Part shown: positions 9,568 to 20,160 of the stretch, piece after piece
Position numbering within the stretch: the stretch's first letter is position 1
How the letters are laid out: each line of letters begins with the position of its first letter
Assembly (NCBI GenBank): GCA_029864225.1
Contig: JAOTTU010000003.1
Span: 1-32,313 of the forward strand
Length of the DNA stretch: 32,313 bases
Reading direction: 5' to 3'
Origin: Gammaproteobacteria bacterium
GTDB lineage: Bacteria; Pseudomonadota; Gammaproteobacteria; UBA9214
The notes under the pieces: model-generated
Databases searched by the model: none
Told to the model about the DNA's origin: nothing
The model's input: the letters and a program-made list of their open reading frames with translations, nothing else
Made by a program: the position numbers and the translations under genes

Positions 9568-11712
9568 GTGAGTGACAACAAAAATCTCCACCTGGTAATC
9601 GTGGAGGCATCAAGTAAAAAGGCCCAGTCATGCGCGGCCATACTTGAAGGGGCAGGCCATGCCGTTCAGCTTGACCAGGTAAAGGGCATCAAGGCCCTGG
9701 AAGACCTGTTCGACGATACGGACCCGGACATTGTCATCTACGGCGAAGGCGCAAATATTCCTGAACTCGAGCTTGTGTCGGCCTGGCTGGCGGACCACGC
9801 CAGCAACATCCCCCTGGTCGTTGTTGCGCGTGAAGGCGCCGAAGGCCGCCCAGGCGCCATGAACTCGGGCGCAACCGCCGTGATCTCGCTTGACCAGCCA
9901 GGCGACCTGGTGGCGACCATCCGCAAGGTACTGGACAACGCAGCCCTGAACCGCCGGATCTGCGGGCTCGAGGAGGCAGTGGAAACCATCCACCTGCAAC
10001 AGCGCGTCGATCAACTCGAGAGGGCTCTGCAGGAAAAGGAAAAGTACTGCACAAATCTGCTGGAAAATTCCCGCGATGCCATCGCCTATGTTTATAACGG
10101 TTACTACCAGTACGCCAACCCAGCCTACCTGAGCCAATTTGGAATCGATGGCCTTGCAGGGCTGAATGGCACACCCCTGCTGGAACGGGTCGAGCCGAGC
10201 GATCACGCGGCACTCGAGAGCCTGCTGCACAACTGCCATCACACAGGCGACGCTGTGACAGTCAGGATCGGGTTGACGGATAAGAGGGGGCTGTCACGCA
10301 GGACCGCCGTTGAATTTGCACCGGCCAGTTTCGAAAACAAACGCTGTACCCGAATGACCATCCGTGCACCGGCACAGGCGGCGGGCACCGAAATGACGCC
10401 GGATACACTCGGCCAGGAAAATCTGTTTGCCGGAGCATACAACCGCCAGTACTTCATGCAAATCATGGAGGACAGCCTCGGCAACCCCGACAAGGCAGGC
10501 AAGTACCAGACGCTGACCTATCGGCTGCTGGATGACTTCCGGGCCATACGCGAGAATTTCGGCATCTACGCCTGCGACCAGACCATCAGGAACATCGCCG
10601 CCCTGATCCAGAGGAACTACGATAAAGAAGACACGGTAGCCCAGTTCGGGGACTACGTATTTGCCATCCTCAACACCTCGCAGAACGAGGACGGTGCCTA
10701 CCTGCTTGCCGAGTCCGTGCGCAAGCAGATCAAGAAACACGTCACCGTGGTTGGCGGTCAGGTCATTCAGACCACCTGCAGCATCGGCATGTGCGTCATC
10801 AAAGAACACATGAAGGATGCCCAGGATGTGTTATCGCGCGCAGACCTCGCCTGCGAGGTCGCCCGCTCGTCCGGCGGCAACCTGGTGCATGTCCACAGTA
10901 CGGCCATTGACGAGCAGATCGACGGGGATCTCGAACTGCAATGGGACGAGATGATACGCAAGACCATCGATGACGAACGCCTGTACCTTGTGTACCAGCC
11001 CATAGTCAGCCTGGGCGGCGACACCGGCAGGGGCTACGAGGTCCTGCTCAGGGTAGTTGATGAGAAAGGCCAGGTCATTCTGCCCGGCCAGTTCATCTCC
11101 CTGGCGGGAAAGATCAGTATGAGCGCTGAAATTGACCGCTGGGTTATCAGCTCGGCGCTAAGATCACTGCGCGAAATACATGCTTGGGACAGTGAGTTAG
11201 CGTTCTTTATCAAGGTCTCGGCCGCCACGCTCTCGGATGGAGAGTTCCCGGCGTGGCTGGCGCAGCAGCTGAAGGAACACGAATTGCAAGGCAGTGCGGT
11301 CATTTTTGAGATACCGGAGACCACTGCCGTGAATCATACCGCCGCCACCTCGGGCTTCATCAACAGCATGCAGAAAATCGGCTGCCGGATAGCTATCGAG
11401 CATTTCGGTCACTTGAGCCCGTTCGAACTGATACACGATCTCGCCGTGGACTTCCTGAAGATCGACGGATCTCTTATCGAGGGCCTTGCCTACAGCGGGG
11501 AGAACCAGACCAGGGTACGTTCCGTGGTGGATTTTGCCCGGACCACAAAGACGCGGTGCATTGCCGAACGTGTCGATGATGCCAGCAGTCTGGTCACGCT
11601 GTGGCAGTACAACGTGGACTACATCCAGGGTAATTTCGTACGGGAACCCGGCAAGGAGCCCGGTTACGACTTTGAAGATGCCATCGCGTTGCACAACCTG
11701 GCGGAGACCTGA
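9568..11712 (+). CDS. FimX-like REC/PAS/degenerate GGDEF/degenerate EAL protein
   Basis: 714 aa, GTG start. REC-like N-terminus without the canonical Asp, PAS (NSRDAIAYVYNGYYQYANPAYLSQFGIDGLAGLNG), GGDEF-like domain with GDYVF in place of GGDEF, and EAL-like domain with EVL in place of EAL and EHFG in place of DDFG. Confidence 0.85.
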   Translation: MSDNKNLHLVIVEASSKKAQSCAAILEGAGHAVQLDQVKGIKALEDLFDDTDPDIVIYGEGANIPELELVSAWLADHASNIPLVVVAREGAEGRPGAMNSGATAVISLDQPGDLVATIRKVLDNAALNRRICGLEEAVETIHLQQRVDQLERALQEKEKYCTNLLENSRDAIAYVYNGYYQYANPAYLSQFGIDGLAGLNGTPLLERVEPSDHAALESLLHNCHHTGDAVTVRIGLTDKRGLSRRTAVEFAPASFENKRCTRMTIRAPAQAAGTEMTPDTLGQENLFAGAYNRQYFMQIMEDSLGNPDKAGKYQTLTYRLLDDFRAIRENFGIYACDQTIRNIAALIQRNYDKEDTVAQFGDYVFAILNTSQNEDGAYLLAESVRKQIKKHVTVVGGQVIQTTCSIGMCVIKEHMKDAQDVLSRADLACEVARSSGGNLVHVHSTAIDEQIDGDLELQWDEMIRKTIDDERLYLVYQPIVSLGGDTGRGYEVLLRVVDEKGQVILPGQFISLAGKISMSAEIDRWVISSALRSLREIHAWDSELAFFIKVSAATLSDGEFPAWLAQQLKEHELQGSAVIFEIPETTAVNHTAATSGFINSMQKIGCRIAIEHFGHLSPFELIHDLAVDFLKIDGSLIEGLAYSGENQTRVRSVVDFARTTKTRCIAERVDDASSLVTLWQYNVDYIQGNFVREPGKEPGYDFEDAIALHNLAET

Positions 11713-11829
11713 GCCCTGCCGAACTGCAATGACAGATTTACCGAAGCAATGCCAGCCAGCAAACCAACAAACCGGCCCGCGATTGGTCCGTTATCACGGG
11801 AAGAAAACCATGCGGAGTATCGGGCCAGT

Positions 11830-13056
11830 TCAATCCAGCACGTGAGAGACCAGGCCATCGGCAAGCTTGGGTTCGAACCAGGTGGACTTGGGCGGCATCA
11901 CCTCGCCGGCATCGGCTACCGCCATCAGGTCTTCCATGCGCGTGGCATACATGGAGAACGCCACCTGCATTTCACCACTGTCAACGCGTCGCTCCAGCCC
12001 CCCGAGCCCCCGGATACCGCCGACAAAGTCGATGCGCTGGTCGCGCCGCGGGTCAGTGATGCCCAGCACCGGGGCCAGCAGGTTGTCGGCCAGCAGGCTG
12101 ACATCAAGACGCGCCACCGGGTCTGCCGGTACCCTGTCGGGGTAAATGGTCAGGCGATACCATTGCCCGGCAAGATACATCCCGAACTCGCCCGGCCCTG
12201 CCGGGTGACAGGCAGCACTGACCGGGGACACGCTAAAGTTGTCGCTCAGACCGGCCAGGAAGGTCTCCGGGCTCATACCGTTCAGGTCCCTGACCACGCG
12301 GTTGTAGTCAAGAATCTTCATCTGGTCGTGAGGAAAGATCACCGCGAGAAAATACGCGGCGCTGCTGTCGGCACCCCGCCCGACCCGGTTGGCGGCCACC
12401 CGCGACGCGGCAGCCGAACGGTGATGACCGTCGGCGATATAAAGGGCCTCCATGGCATCAAATGCCCCGCTGATCCGTCTGATCAGGGCGTCATCACTGA
12501 TTACCCAGAGGCGGTGTCCGATGCCGTCATCGGAAACAAGATCGACAACCGGCTGGGTGTGCGTCACCGCTTCCAGCAGGCCATCAACAGAGGCCTGCGC
12601 GCGGTAGGCAAGCAACACCGGCCCGGTCTGGGCATTGAGTGCCTCGATCTGCCTCACCCTGTCATCTTCCTTGTCGGGCCGGGTGAATTCGTGCTTGCGG
12701 ATGCGATTGCTGTTGTACTCGCTGACCGAGGCCACCGCCACCAGGCCGGTTTGGCGATGCTCGCCCATAACCAGCTGGTAGACGTAGTAACAGGGGCTGG
12801 AGTCCCTGCGCAGGATGCCCGCGGTTTCCATCCTGGCCAGATTCGCAGCAGCCGTTTCATAGACCAGCGGATCGTAGGGATTGGTGCCTTCAGGCAGGTC
12901 AATCTCCGCCCTGGAAATATGCAGAAAGCTCCACGGCCGGTCCTGTGCAAGGTTTCGCGCCTCGGCGCTGTTGAGAACATCGTAGGGGGGCGCAATTACG
13001 TCAGCGGCCCGATCATCAACGGGACGCAGCCCGGCGAAAGGACGAATGAGTGTCAT
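11830..13056 (-). CDS. DUF1015 family protein
   Basis: MTLIRPFAGLRPVDDRAADVIAPPYDVLNSAEARNLAQDRPWSFLHISRAEID...IADGHHRSAAASRVA: DUF1015 hallmarks. Confidence 0.9.
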   Translation of the reverse strand: MTLIRPFAGLRPVDDRAADVIAPPYDVLNSAEARNLAQDRPWSFLHISRAEIDLPEGTNPYDPLVYETAAANLARMETAGILRRDSSPCYYVYQLVMGEHRQTGLVAVASVSEYNSNRIRKHEFTRPDKEDDRVRQIEALNAQTGPVLLAYRAQASVDGLLEAVTHTQPVVDLVSDDGIGHRLWVISDDALIRRISGAFDAMEALYIADGHHRSAAASRVAANRVGRGADSSAAYFLAVIFPHDQMKILDYNRVVRDLNGMSPETFLAGLSDNFSVSPVSAACHPAGPGEFGMYLAGQWYRLTIYPDRVPADPVARLDVSLLADNLLAPVLGITDPRRDQRIDFVGGIRGLGGLERRVDSGEMQVAFSMYATRMEDLMAVADAGEVMPPKSTWFEPKLADGLVSHVLD

Positions 13057-13214
13057 ATGGAAAGCCTGGTGTCGTTCGGATACCTAAGCCCGCTATTGTA
13101 CACACCGGCAGAAAAGCTCGCGATTGGCATTGGCGGCGACCAGGCGGCGAACAGCGCCCACTACAGCCGTGAATGCAACAGAGGCACCCCGGCTGCACCC
13201 CGGGGTAATACGCT

Positions 13215-14873
13215 ATGACGGGTATCATCTCCAGGACGGCAGGCAGCGTCGGGGGCTGGTTGGCAGCACGGCTCGAACACCTGCGCGCGGCATTCCGCAG
13301 GTTCTTCGCGGGCATCTTCCATCCCGTCTATGTCAGACTGGCCTGGTTGGGCAGCACGTTACGCGATATCAACGAGCGCCTGACCCACAAGCTGCAGCAG
13401 ATAGCGCTGGTCTACAAGCTCTCGCTGCTGATTACTGTCCTGGTGGTTACCTGTATGACGCTGCTGGGGTCGATCATTATCCAGCAGCAAACCCGGTTAT
13501 TCGAGAACCAGTTGCATGACCAGGGTACGGCCCTGGTGAAGCTGATGGCGCAGGCTGCCAGGGAACCGCTGCTGGCCGACGACCAGCTTGCTATGGACGT
13601 CATCACGACAGGGTTCACGGACAACAGCAATGTCATGGGAAGCGCCCTGATTTCACTCGACGCTGAAACGGTCTCCCATGCCGGCAGCTTTCACGACGGG
13701 AATAACAAGCGCCAGCGGGGGGTGCTGCTCGAATTGATCAAGGAGGCACCCGGGTCCCGGGACTGGTACTGGCCGGCATCATTGAAAACGTCTGCCCGCA
13801 AGGTCATTTCCTACATCCATCCCATCACCTTCCAGGATGTGACTGTGGGGTATGTCTTGTCCACATTCAGCCAGGCGGCCATGGAACAGTCGCTGCGCAA
13901 GGCAATTCAGGCCATTACCGGCGCGACACTCCTGATCATCATGCTGGGTGTCGCCATGGCGATCGCCCTCGGACGGCGCATCTCCGACCCCATTGACCAG
14001 CTGGTCGACGCCAGCCGTGCCCTCGGCAAGGGCGAATTCACTGCGAAATTCAGTTTCAGGGAACGCCGCACAGATGAACTCGGGCAGTTGATGGCCTCGC
14101 TCAACAGCATGGCTGAAGGCATGCTGGAGAAATCACAGGTCAAGCAGGCACTGTCACGCTACGTTTCCCCGGAAGTCGCCAAAGTGGTTTTTGCCAACCT
14201 GGATGATATCGAGCTCGGCGGCAAGCAGATCGAGGGCACGGTCGTCTTCGCGGACATTGTCGGCTTTACCCGGATTGCCGAGAACACCCGGCCCGAAGAC
14301 CTGGTGGATATATTGAACAGGTATTTCACCCTGATCACGCGGGCCTGTGAAACCAACCAGGGGACCGTCGACAAGTACATGGGGGATGGTGTCATGCTGA
14401 TTTTCGGCGCACCGCAACCTGACGAGGAACATCGCTTTCATGCCATCAATTGTGCCGTATTGATACAACGCCTGATCGAACATGAAAACCGGCTGCGTGA
14501 GCAGCAGGGCCTGTTTCCCGTGAAGTTCCGGATCGGAATTAACTCCGGCACGATGCTGGCGGGCAATATGGGCTCGAAGGAACGAATGGAATACACCGTT
14601 GTCGGCGATACCGTCAACCTCGCCTCCCGCCTTTGCGGTATCGCGAACAGCGGGCAAATCGTGATTTCCCGGCACCTCTACCTGAACGCCGATGTACGCG
14701 AACGGGTGCTTGCCGGGGAGTACCAGGCCATCCGCCTGCGCGGCATCAAGGACCCCGTTAGTACCTACCTGGTCGAGGCAGTCACCGTAGGCTGGCAACA
14801 CCAGCTCGAGGAACAGTTCCGGGCGGTGACCCGGCCCGAGGAAGATGAACGCAGTGATGCGAAAATCGGCTAA
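13215..14873 (+). CDS. Membrane-anchored class III adenylate/guanylate cyclase with extracytoplasmic sensor and HAMP domain
   Basis: Two TM segments (LSLLITVLVVTCMTLLGSIII; GATLLIIMLGVAMAIAL), HAMP (RRISDPIDQLVDASRALGKGEFTAKF), catalytic domain VVFADIVGFTRIAE...VDKYMGDGVMLIFGAP...RIGINSGTMLAGNMGS...YTVVGDTVNLASRL. The K (DKYMGDG) and T (GDTVN) suggest ATP as substrate. Confidence 0.9.
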   Translation: MTGIISRTAGSVGGWLAARLEHLRAAFRRFFAGIFHPVYVRLAWLGSTLRDINERLTHKLQQIALVYKLSLLITVLVVTCMTLLGSIIIQQQTRLFENQLHDQGTALVKLMAQAAREPLLADDQLAMDVITTGFTDNSNVMGSALISLDAETVSHAGSFHDGNNKRQRGVLLELIKEAPGSRDWYWPASLKTSARKVISYIHPITFQDVTVGYVLSTFSQAAMEQSLRKAIQAITGATLLIIMLGVAMAIALGRRISDPIDQLVDASRALGKGEFTAKFSFRERRTDELGQLMASLNSMAEGMLEKSQVKQALSRYVSPEVAKVVFANLDDIELGGKQIEGTVVFADIVGFTRIAENTRPEDLVDILNRYFTLITRACETNQGTVDKYMGDGVMLIFGAPQPDEEHRFHAINCAVLIQRLIEHENRLREQQGLFPVKFRIGINSGTMLAGNMGSKERMEYTVVGDTVNLASRLCGIANSGQIVISRHLYLNADVRERVLAGEYQAIRLRGIKDPVSTYLVEAVTVGWQHQLEEQFRAVTRPEEDERSDAKIG

Positions 14874-15957
14874 TCTGCTGGTGATACTGGCACTCCTGCC
14901 GCTGCTGGCAGGCTGCCCGCATATCGATACCCTTCGGGTGACTCCTGACCGTCCGGAGGACCTGGAGGCCCTGCTAAAACAGAACGAATTCGCCCGCATC
15001 CAGGGACTGCTTGAGCGGCACACCGAGCTTGATACAGCCGGGCTGCAGACAGTCCTGGACAGTCACATCGGCGCCTACGAGGACAACACCCTGGCAGATG
15101 CGCGCACCCGGGAATCGGAGGGTGACTTGCGCGCTGCCATTGCACGCCTGGATGACGCCCTGTCAAGGCTGCCTTCCAGCACAAGGCTGGACGACTATAA
15201 GACCGCGCTGGAAGCCCGGCGTACAGAGCGCCTGCAGGAAACCGGACGCCGCGAATTGCTGGCCCGGGCGCGCTACCTTGTCGAGCTACGGCAACTGCAG
15301 CACGAGAAACTGCAGCTGGAATCACCCGGGATCGCCGAGCGCTGGAAGCACAGTACCAGCCAGCAGGAGGCCGGGGCTCTCGGCGCTGAACTGCTGGCAT
15401 GCGGTCAACGCGCCCTGCAGCAGGACGAGCTGGGCAGTGCATCTGCCTGCCTGCGCATGGCCGAGACCCTCAACAACGGCCCGGAGGTGCAGTCAGCCCT
15501 GGCCGAGCTGGCAAGCAGGTCCGACAGCACCCGGCGAGTTCAGGACGTACCTGCACCGGCAAGATCCGTCAGGCAGGCGAACACCGGGAGGCAGCAATCC
15601 GGCCAGCAGAACAGCAGGCAACAGCTGCTCGCACAGACCGAACAGGCGCTGCAACAGAACGACCTGGTCACGGCCCGCAAGACCTTTCATGAACTCGAGG
15701 AAAAGACCGGCGCCAGCAATGAAATCGATGCAGTTAAAAAGCGCCTCGAAGCCGCCGTCAAGGCCAGCGTTGACGGGCTGACGCGCCAGGGCGACAGCTT
15801 GTACCGCGCCGAGAAGGTCAACGAGGCCATCACCTCATGGAATCATGCACTTGAGCTAGATCCGGACAATGTCAATCTCCACAAACGCCTGGCACGTGCC
15901 CGCAAGGTACTGGCGCGCCTGGAGGAATTGAAAAGCCGGCAGACAACAAGCCCGTGA
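14845..15957 (+). CDS. TPR-containing lipoprotein
   Basis: MRKSANLLVILALLPLLAGC lipobox, helical repeat body, C-terminal TPR (QGDSLYRAEKVNEAITSWNHALELDPDNVNLHKRLARARKVL). Overlaps the cyclase 3' end; start may be 14845 or 14857. Confidence 0.75.
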   Translation: MNAVMRKSANLLVILALLPLLAGCPHIDTLRVTPDRPEDLEALLKQNEFARIQGLLERHTELDTAGLQTVLDSHIGAYEDNTLADARTRESEGDLRAAIARLDDALSRLPSSTRLDDYKTALEARRTERLQETGRRELLARARYLVELRQLQHEKLQLESPGIAERWKHSTSQQEAGALGAELLACGQRALQQDELGSASACLRMAETLNNGPEVQSALAELASRSDSTRRVQDVPAPARSVRQANTGRQQSGQQNSRQQLLAQTEQALQQNDLVTARKTFHELEEKTGASNEIDAVKKRLEAAVKASVDGLTRQGDSLYRAEKVNEAITSWNHALELDPDNVNLHKRLARARKVLARLEELKSRQTTSP

Positions 15958-15967
15958 GTGGGCCGCG

Positions 15968-18220
15968 TCAGGAACCGACGACCTCGATGGCATCCACCTT
16001 CTGGTAGCCACGCGGCAGTTTCAGTCCGCGCCTGCCGCGCTCGCCGGCAAATTCGTCCACCTCCCCTGCCTTCATGGTCTTGTATTTCTTACCGGCACGC
16101 ACCAGCAGCTTCTCACCGTCCTGAATACACTCCATGGCTGCAACATATTCATTCCGGCTCTTCAGCTTCGCTGCGGGGATGTTGATGATTTTGTTGCCCT
16201 TGCCGCGCGCCAGCCGGGGCAGTTCGGCGAGCGGGATGACCAGCATATACCCGGCCGTCGTGACCGCGACGATCCAGTCATCCGCCTGGCTCCTGACGGG
16301 CACCGGTCTCAGCGCAGCGCATCCCCTGGGGACCGAAAGCACGGCCTTGCCGGACTTGTTGCGGGTATAAAGGTCACCCAGTCGCGCAACGAACCCATAA
16401 CCCGAATCGGAAGCGAGCAAATACAACTGGTCCGGGTCGCCGGCCATAACACCGACAAAACGTGCGCCGTCAGCCGGCTTCAGGCGTCCACTCAGCGGCT
16501 CACCCTGGCCGCGCGCCGGCGGCAGCAAATGGGTTGGTACGGCATAGGTGCGTCCCGTGGAGTCGAGGAACACTGCAAGCTGGTTGCTGCGGCAGCGCAC
16601 AGCAGCGGCGTATTCATCCCCGGCCTTGTAGCTCATCTCCGTCGGATTGATCTCGTGGCCCTTGGCCACCCGCACCCAGCCATTCGTCGACAGCACTACA
16701 GTCACCGGCTCGCTGGGAATCAACGCCGTTTCGTTCATGGCCTGGGCGGCCTCGCGCTCCACCAGTGAGGAATTGCGTGCATCGCCGTACTTTTCGGCAT
16801 CCGCCTTGATTTCCTTCTTGATCAGCGTCTTCAGACGCTGTGCCGATCCCAGGATCTTCTGTAACTCGTCACGTTCCACGGCCAGCTCTTTCTGCTCATC
16901 CCTGATCTTCATCTCCTCCAGACGGGCCAGCTGCCGCAGGCGGGTGTCGAGGATGTAATCCGCCTGGTCCTCGGACAGCTTGAAGCGTTTGATCAGCGCC
17001 GGTTTGGGCTTGTCCTCGGTGCGTATGATGCGGATCACCTCGTCGAGGTTGAGAAAGGCAATCAGCAGACCATCCAGCAGGTGCAGGCGGCGGCATACTT
17101 TTTCCAGGCGGTACTCAAGGCGCCGGCGCACGGTGGTGGTGCGAAACGCCAACCATTCCTTGAGGATGGTGCGCAGGTCCTTGACCTGCGGGCGCCTGTC
17201 CAGCCCGATCATGTTGAGATTGATGCGTACGCTGCGCTCCAGGTCGGTGGTCGCAAACAGGTGCGTCATCAGGGCCTCGGCATCCACGCGGTTGGAGCGC
17301 GGCACAATGACCAGCCGTGTCGGGTTCTCGTGATCGGATTCGTCGCGCAAGTCCTCGACCATGGGCAGCTTCTTGGCCGTCATCTGTGCCGCGATCTGCT
17401 CCAGGACCTTGCTCCCCGAGGTCTGGTACGGCAGCGCGATGATCACGATATCGCCGTTTTCCTCTTCATAGCGGGCCCGCAGGCGCACACTTCCGCGCCC
17501 GGTCTTGTAGACCTCGATCAGTTCGGCCTTCGGAGTGATGATCTCGGCACCGGTGGGGAAGTCCGGACCCTGTATGTGCTCGCACAGCTCCTCCACTGTG
17601 CTCTTCGGATTTTCCAGCAAGTGGATGGTCGCTGCAGCGACCTCGGTGAGATTATGCGGCGGGATGTCGGTTGCCATGCCGACGGCAATTCCGGTGGCGC
17701 CGTTCAGCAGCACCGAGGGCAGTCGCGCTGGCAACAGCTCGGGTTCCTGCAGGGTACCATCGAAGTTAGGAACCCAGTCCACCGTGCCCTGCCCCAGCTC
17801 AGCGAGCAGTATGTCCGCGTAAGCCGCCAGCCGCGATTCGGTATAGCGCATGGCGGCAAACGACTTGGGATCATCCGGCGAACCCCAGTTGCCCTGGCCA
17901 TCGACGAGCGGGTAGCGGGTGGTGAAGGGCTGCGCCAGATGCACCATGGCCTCGTAGCAGGCGGAATCACCATGCGGGTGGAACTTGCCCAGCACGTCAC
18001 CGACGGTGCGGGCCGATTTCTTGTATTTCGCGGCTGCCGAAAGGGCCAGTTCCGACATCGCATAGACGATGCGCCGCTGTACCGGCTTGAGGCCATCACC
18101 GATGTGCGGCAGCGCACGGTCGAGAATGACGTACATGGAATAATCCAGGTAGGCCTTCTCGGTAAAGGTCTTCAACGGCAGCTGTTCGATGCCTTCGTAG
18201 TCAAGCTCAAGTGTTTCCAT
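15968..18220 (-). CDS. parC: DNA topoisomerase IV subunit A
   Basis: [34 protein letters not shown] (ParC/GyrA family), active-site Tyr region [11 protein letters not shown], 750 aa. Next to parE. Confidence 0.96.
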   Translation of the reverse strand: METLELDYEGIEQLPLKTFTEKAYLDYSMYVILDRALPHIGDGLKPVQRRIVYAMSELALSAAAKYKKSARTVGDVLGKFHPHGDSACYEAMVHLAQPFTTRYPLVDGQGNWGSPDDPKSFAAMRYTESRLAAYADILLAELGQGTVDWVPNFDGTLQEPELLPARLPSVLLNGATGIAVGMATDIPPHNLTEVAAATIHLLENPKSTVEELCEHIQGPDFPTGAEIITPKAELIEVYKTGRGSVRLRARYEEENGDIVIIALPYQTSGSKVLEQIAAQMTAKKLPMVEDLRDESDHENPTRLVIVPRSNRVDAEALMTHLFATTDLERSVRINLNMIGLDRRPQVKDLRTILKEWLAFRTTTVRRRLEYRLEKVCRRLHLLDGLLIAFLNLDEVIRIIRTEDKPKPALIKRFKLSEDQADYILDTRLRQLARLEEMKIRDEQKELAVERDELQKILGSAQRLKTLIKKEIKADAEKYGDARNSSLVEREAAQAMNETALIPSEPVTVVLSTNGWVRVAKGHEINPTEMSYKAGDEYAAAVRCRSNQLAVFLDSTGRTYAVPTHLLPPARGQGEPLSGRLKPADGARFVGVMAGDPDQLYLLASDSGYGFVARLGDLYTRNKSGKAVLSVPRGCAALRPVPVRSQADDWIVAVTTAGYMLVIPLAELPRLARGKGNKIINIPAAKLKSRNEYVAAMECIQDGEKLLVRAGKKYKTMKAGEVDEFAGERGRRGLKLPRGYQKVDAIEVVGS

Positions 18221-18240
18221 TAGCTGTCACCCAGTGTCTG

Positions 18241-20127
18241 CTAGATATCCGCCAGATCGCCCTTGGACTCCAGCCAGCTGCGGCGGTCGGCAGACCGCTT
18301 GCGGGCCAGCAGCATGTCCATCAGCTTGTGCGTGCCGTCGTCGGAGTCGATGGTCAACTGCGCCAGGCGTCGTGTTTCCGGTGCAATCGTGGTCTCGCGC
18401 AGCTGCAGCGGGTTCATCTCGCCCAGCCCCTTGAAGCGCTGCACCATAACCTTGCCCTTGAGCTTCTCGGCCGTGATCCGGTCCAGCACCCCCTGTTTCT
18501 CCGCATCATCCAGGGCATAGAAGACCTCCTTGCCGGCATCGATCCGGTATAGCGGCGGCATAGCGACATAGACGTGGCCGGCCTCGACCAGGGGACGGAA
18601 ATGGCGCAGGAACAGCGCGCACAGCAGGGTTGCGATATGCGCACCATCGGAATCCGCATCTGCCAGAATGCAGATCCTGTTGTAGCGCAGGTTTTTCATG
18701 CCATTGGATCCGGGTTCCACCCCGATGGCCACGGAGATATCGTGCACCTCCTGGGAGGCCAGCACCTCGGTGGAATCGACTTCCCAGGTGTTGAGGATCT
18801 TGCCGCGCAGCGGCATGATGGCCTGGAACTCGCGGTCGCGCGCCTGTTTCGCCGAACCGCCGGCCGAATCGCCCTCGACCAGGAACAGCTCGGTACGCTC
18901 GTTGTCGGTAGATGCGCAATCCGCCAGCTTGCCGGGCAGGGCGGGACCGGAGGTCACCCGCTTGCGCACCACCTTCTTGCCGGCGCGCTGCCGCTTCTGG
19001 GCATTCTCGATCGCCAGCCAGGCAATCCCCTCGCCGGCCTCGGTGTGATGGTTGAGCCACAGGCTGAAGGCATCCTTGACCACGCCGGAGACGAAGGACG
19101 CACACTCGCGTGATGACAGACGCTCCTTGGTCTGACCGCTGAACTGCGGGTCGATCAGTTTCACGGAGAGGATATAGCTGCAGCGGTCCCACACGTCTTC
19201 CGGGGCGAGCTTCACGCCGCGCGGCAGCAGATTGCGGAACTCGCAGAATTCACGCACCGCCTCGGTCAGGCCCATGCGCAGGCCGTTGACATGCGTGCCG
19301 CCCTGCATCGTTGGAATGAGATTGACGTAACTCTCGGCCACGGGGTCTCCCTCACCAGGCAGCCACACCAGCGCCCACTCGGCCGCCTCCTGGTTACCCT
19401 CCATGTTACCGGTGAAGGGTTCCTCCGGCAGGCACGGGACCCCGCCCAGCTCCCCCATCAGGTAGGCGCGCACACCGTCCTCGTAATGCCATTCCAGCTT
19501 CTCGCCGCTGGCCTCGTCATACAGGGAGACCTGCAGACCCGGGCACAGCACCGCCTTGGCGCGCAACACGTGTTTCAGGCGCGCCAGGGAGAACTTGTCG
19601 GAATCGAAGTATTTCGGGTCGGGCCAGAAGCGCAGCGTGGTGCCGGTGTTCTGCTTGCCCACCTTGCCGATCTCTTCCAGCTCGGAGATCCTTTCCCCAC
19701 CGGCAAAGGCCATGTTGTATTCCTTGCCGCCGCGCCGTATCCAGACCTCGAGGTGTTTCGACAGCGCATTGACAACAGAGACACCGACGCCGTGCAGACC
19801 GCCGGAAAAGATGTAGTTCCTGGCCGAGAACTTGCCACCGGCATGCAGTCGCGTCAGGATGACCTCGACACCGGGGATGCCCTCCTCCGGGTGCAGATCC
19901 ACCGGCATCCCGCGGCCGTTGTCACGGACCTCAAGCGATCCGTCCTTGAACAGGGCCACGTCGATCCGCGATGCGTGACCGGCGATAGCCTCATCGACAC
20001 TGTTGTCGATGACTTCCTGGGCAAGATGATTGGGACGCGTCGTGTCGGTGTACATACCGGGGCGCTTGCGCACCGGTTCAAGGCCGCTGAGTATCTCGAT
20101 CGCAGCGGCGTCATAGGCCGTACTCAT
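18241..20127 (-). CDS. parE: DNA topoisomerase IV subunit B
   Basis: GHKL motifs (EVIDNSVDEAIAGHA, VRDNGRGMPVDLHPEEG, FSGGLHGVGVSVVNALS) and TOPRIM (LFLVEGDSAGGSAKQARDREFQAIMPLRGKILN), 628 aa. Confidence 0.96.
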   Translation of the reverse strand: MSTAYDAAAIEILSGLEPVRKRPGMYTDTTRPNHLAQEVIDNSVDEAIAGHASRIDVALFKDGSLEVRDNGRGMPVDLHPEEGIPGVEVILTRLHAGGKFSARNYIFSGGLHGVGVSVVNALSKHLEVWIRRGGKEYNMAFAGGERISELEEIGKVGKQNTGTTLRFWPDPKYFDSDKFSLARLKHVLRAKAVLCPGLQVSLYDEASGEKLEWHYEDGVRAYLMGELGGVPCLPEEPFTGNMEGNQEAAEWALVWLPGEGDPVAESYVNLIPTMQGGTHVNGLRMGLTEAVREFCEFRNLLPRGVKLAPEDVWDRCSYILSVKLIDPQFSGQTKERLSSRECASFVSGVVKDAFSLWLNHHTEAGEGIAWLAIENAQKRQRAGKKVVRKRVTSGPALPGKLADCASTDNERTELFLVEGDSAGGSAKQARDREFQAIMPLRGKILNTWEVDSTEVLASQEVHDISVAIGVEPGSNGMKNLRYNRICILADADSDGAHIATLLCALFLRHFRPLVEAGHVYVAMPPLYRIDAGKEVFYALDDAEKQGVLDRITAEKLKGKVMVQRFKGLGEMNPLQLRETTIAPETRRLAQLTIDSDDGTHKLMDMLLARKRSADRRSWLESKGDLADI

Positions 20128-20160
20128 GATAAAAACCCGTGGGTGAGATTCAGGGAAAGG

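Noticed and set aside
9338-9631. 97-aa minus-strand ORF in the GNAT/fimX divergent region
   Set aside because: Overlaps the fimX start and promoter region and resembles no known protein. The CCCGGG-CAG-CCCGGG repeat at 9316-9330 was also noted, but a 6-bp palindromic GC stem is weak evidence in this composition.
11749-13218. 489-aa plus-strand ORF
   Set aside because: Antisense to the well-supported DUF1015 gene. Its composition (Arg/His/Gly/Gln-rich, no domain) is typical of a GC-driven shadow ORF.
15958-15967. Possible bidirectional terminator between the TPR lipoprotein and parC
   Set aside because: The convergent gap is only 10 bp and I saw no obvious hairpin with a T-tract.
17081-18223. 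380-aa plus-strand ORF
   Set aside because: Fully antisense to parC; shadow ORF.
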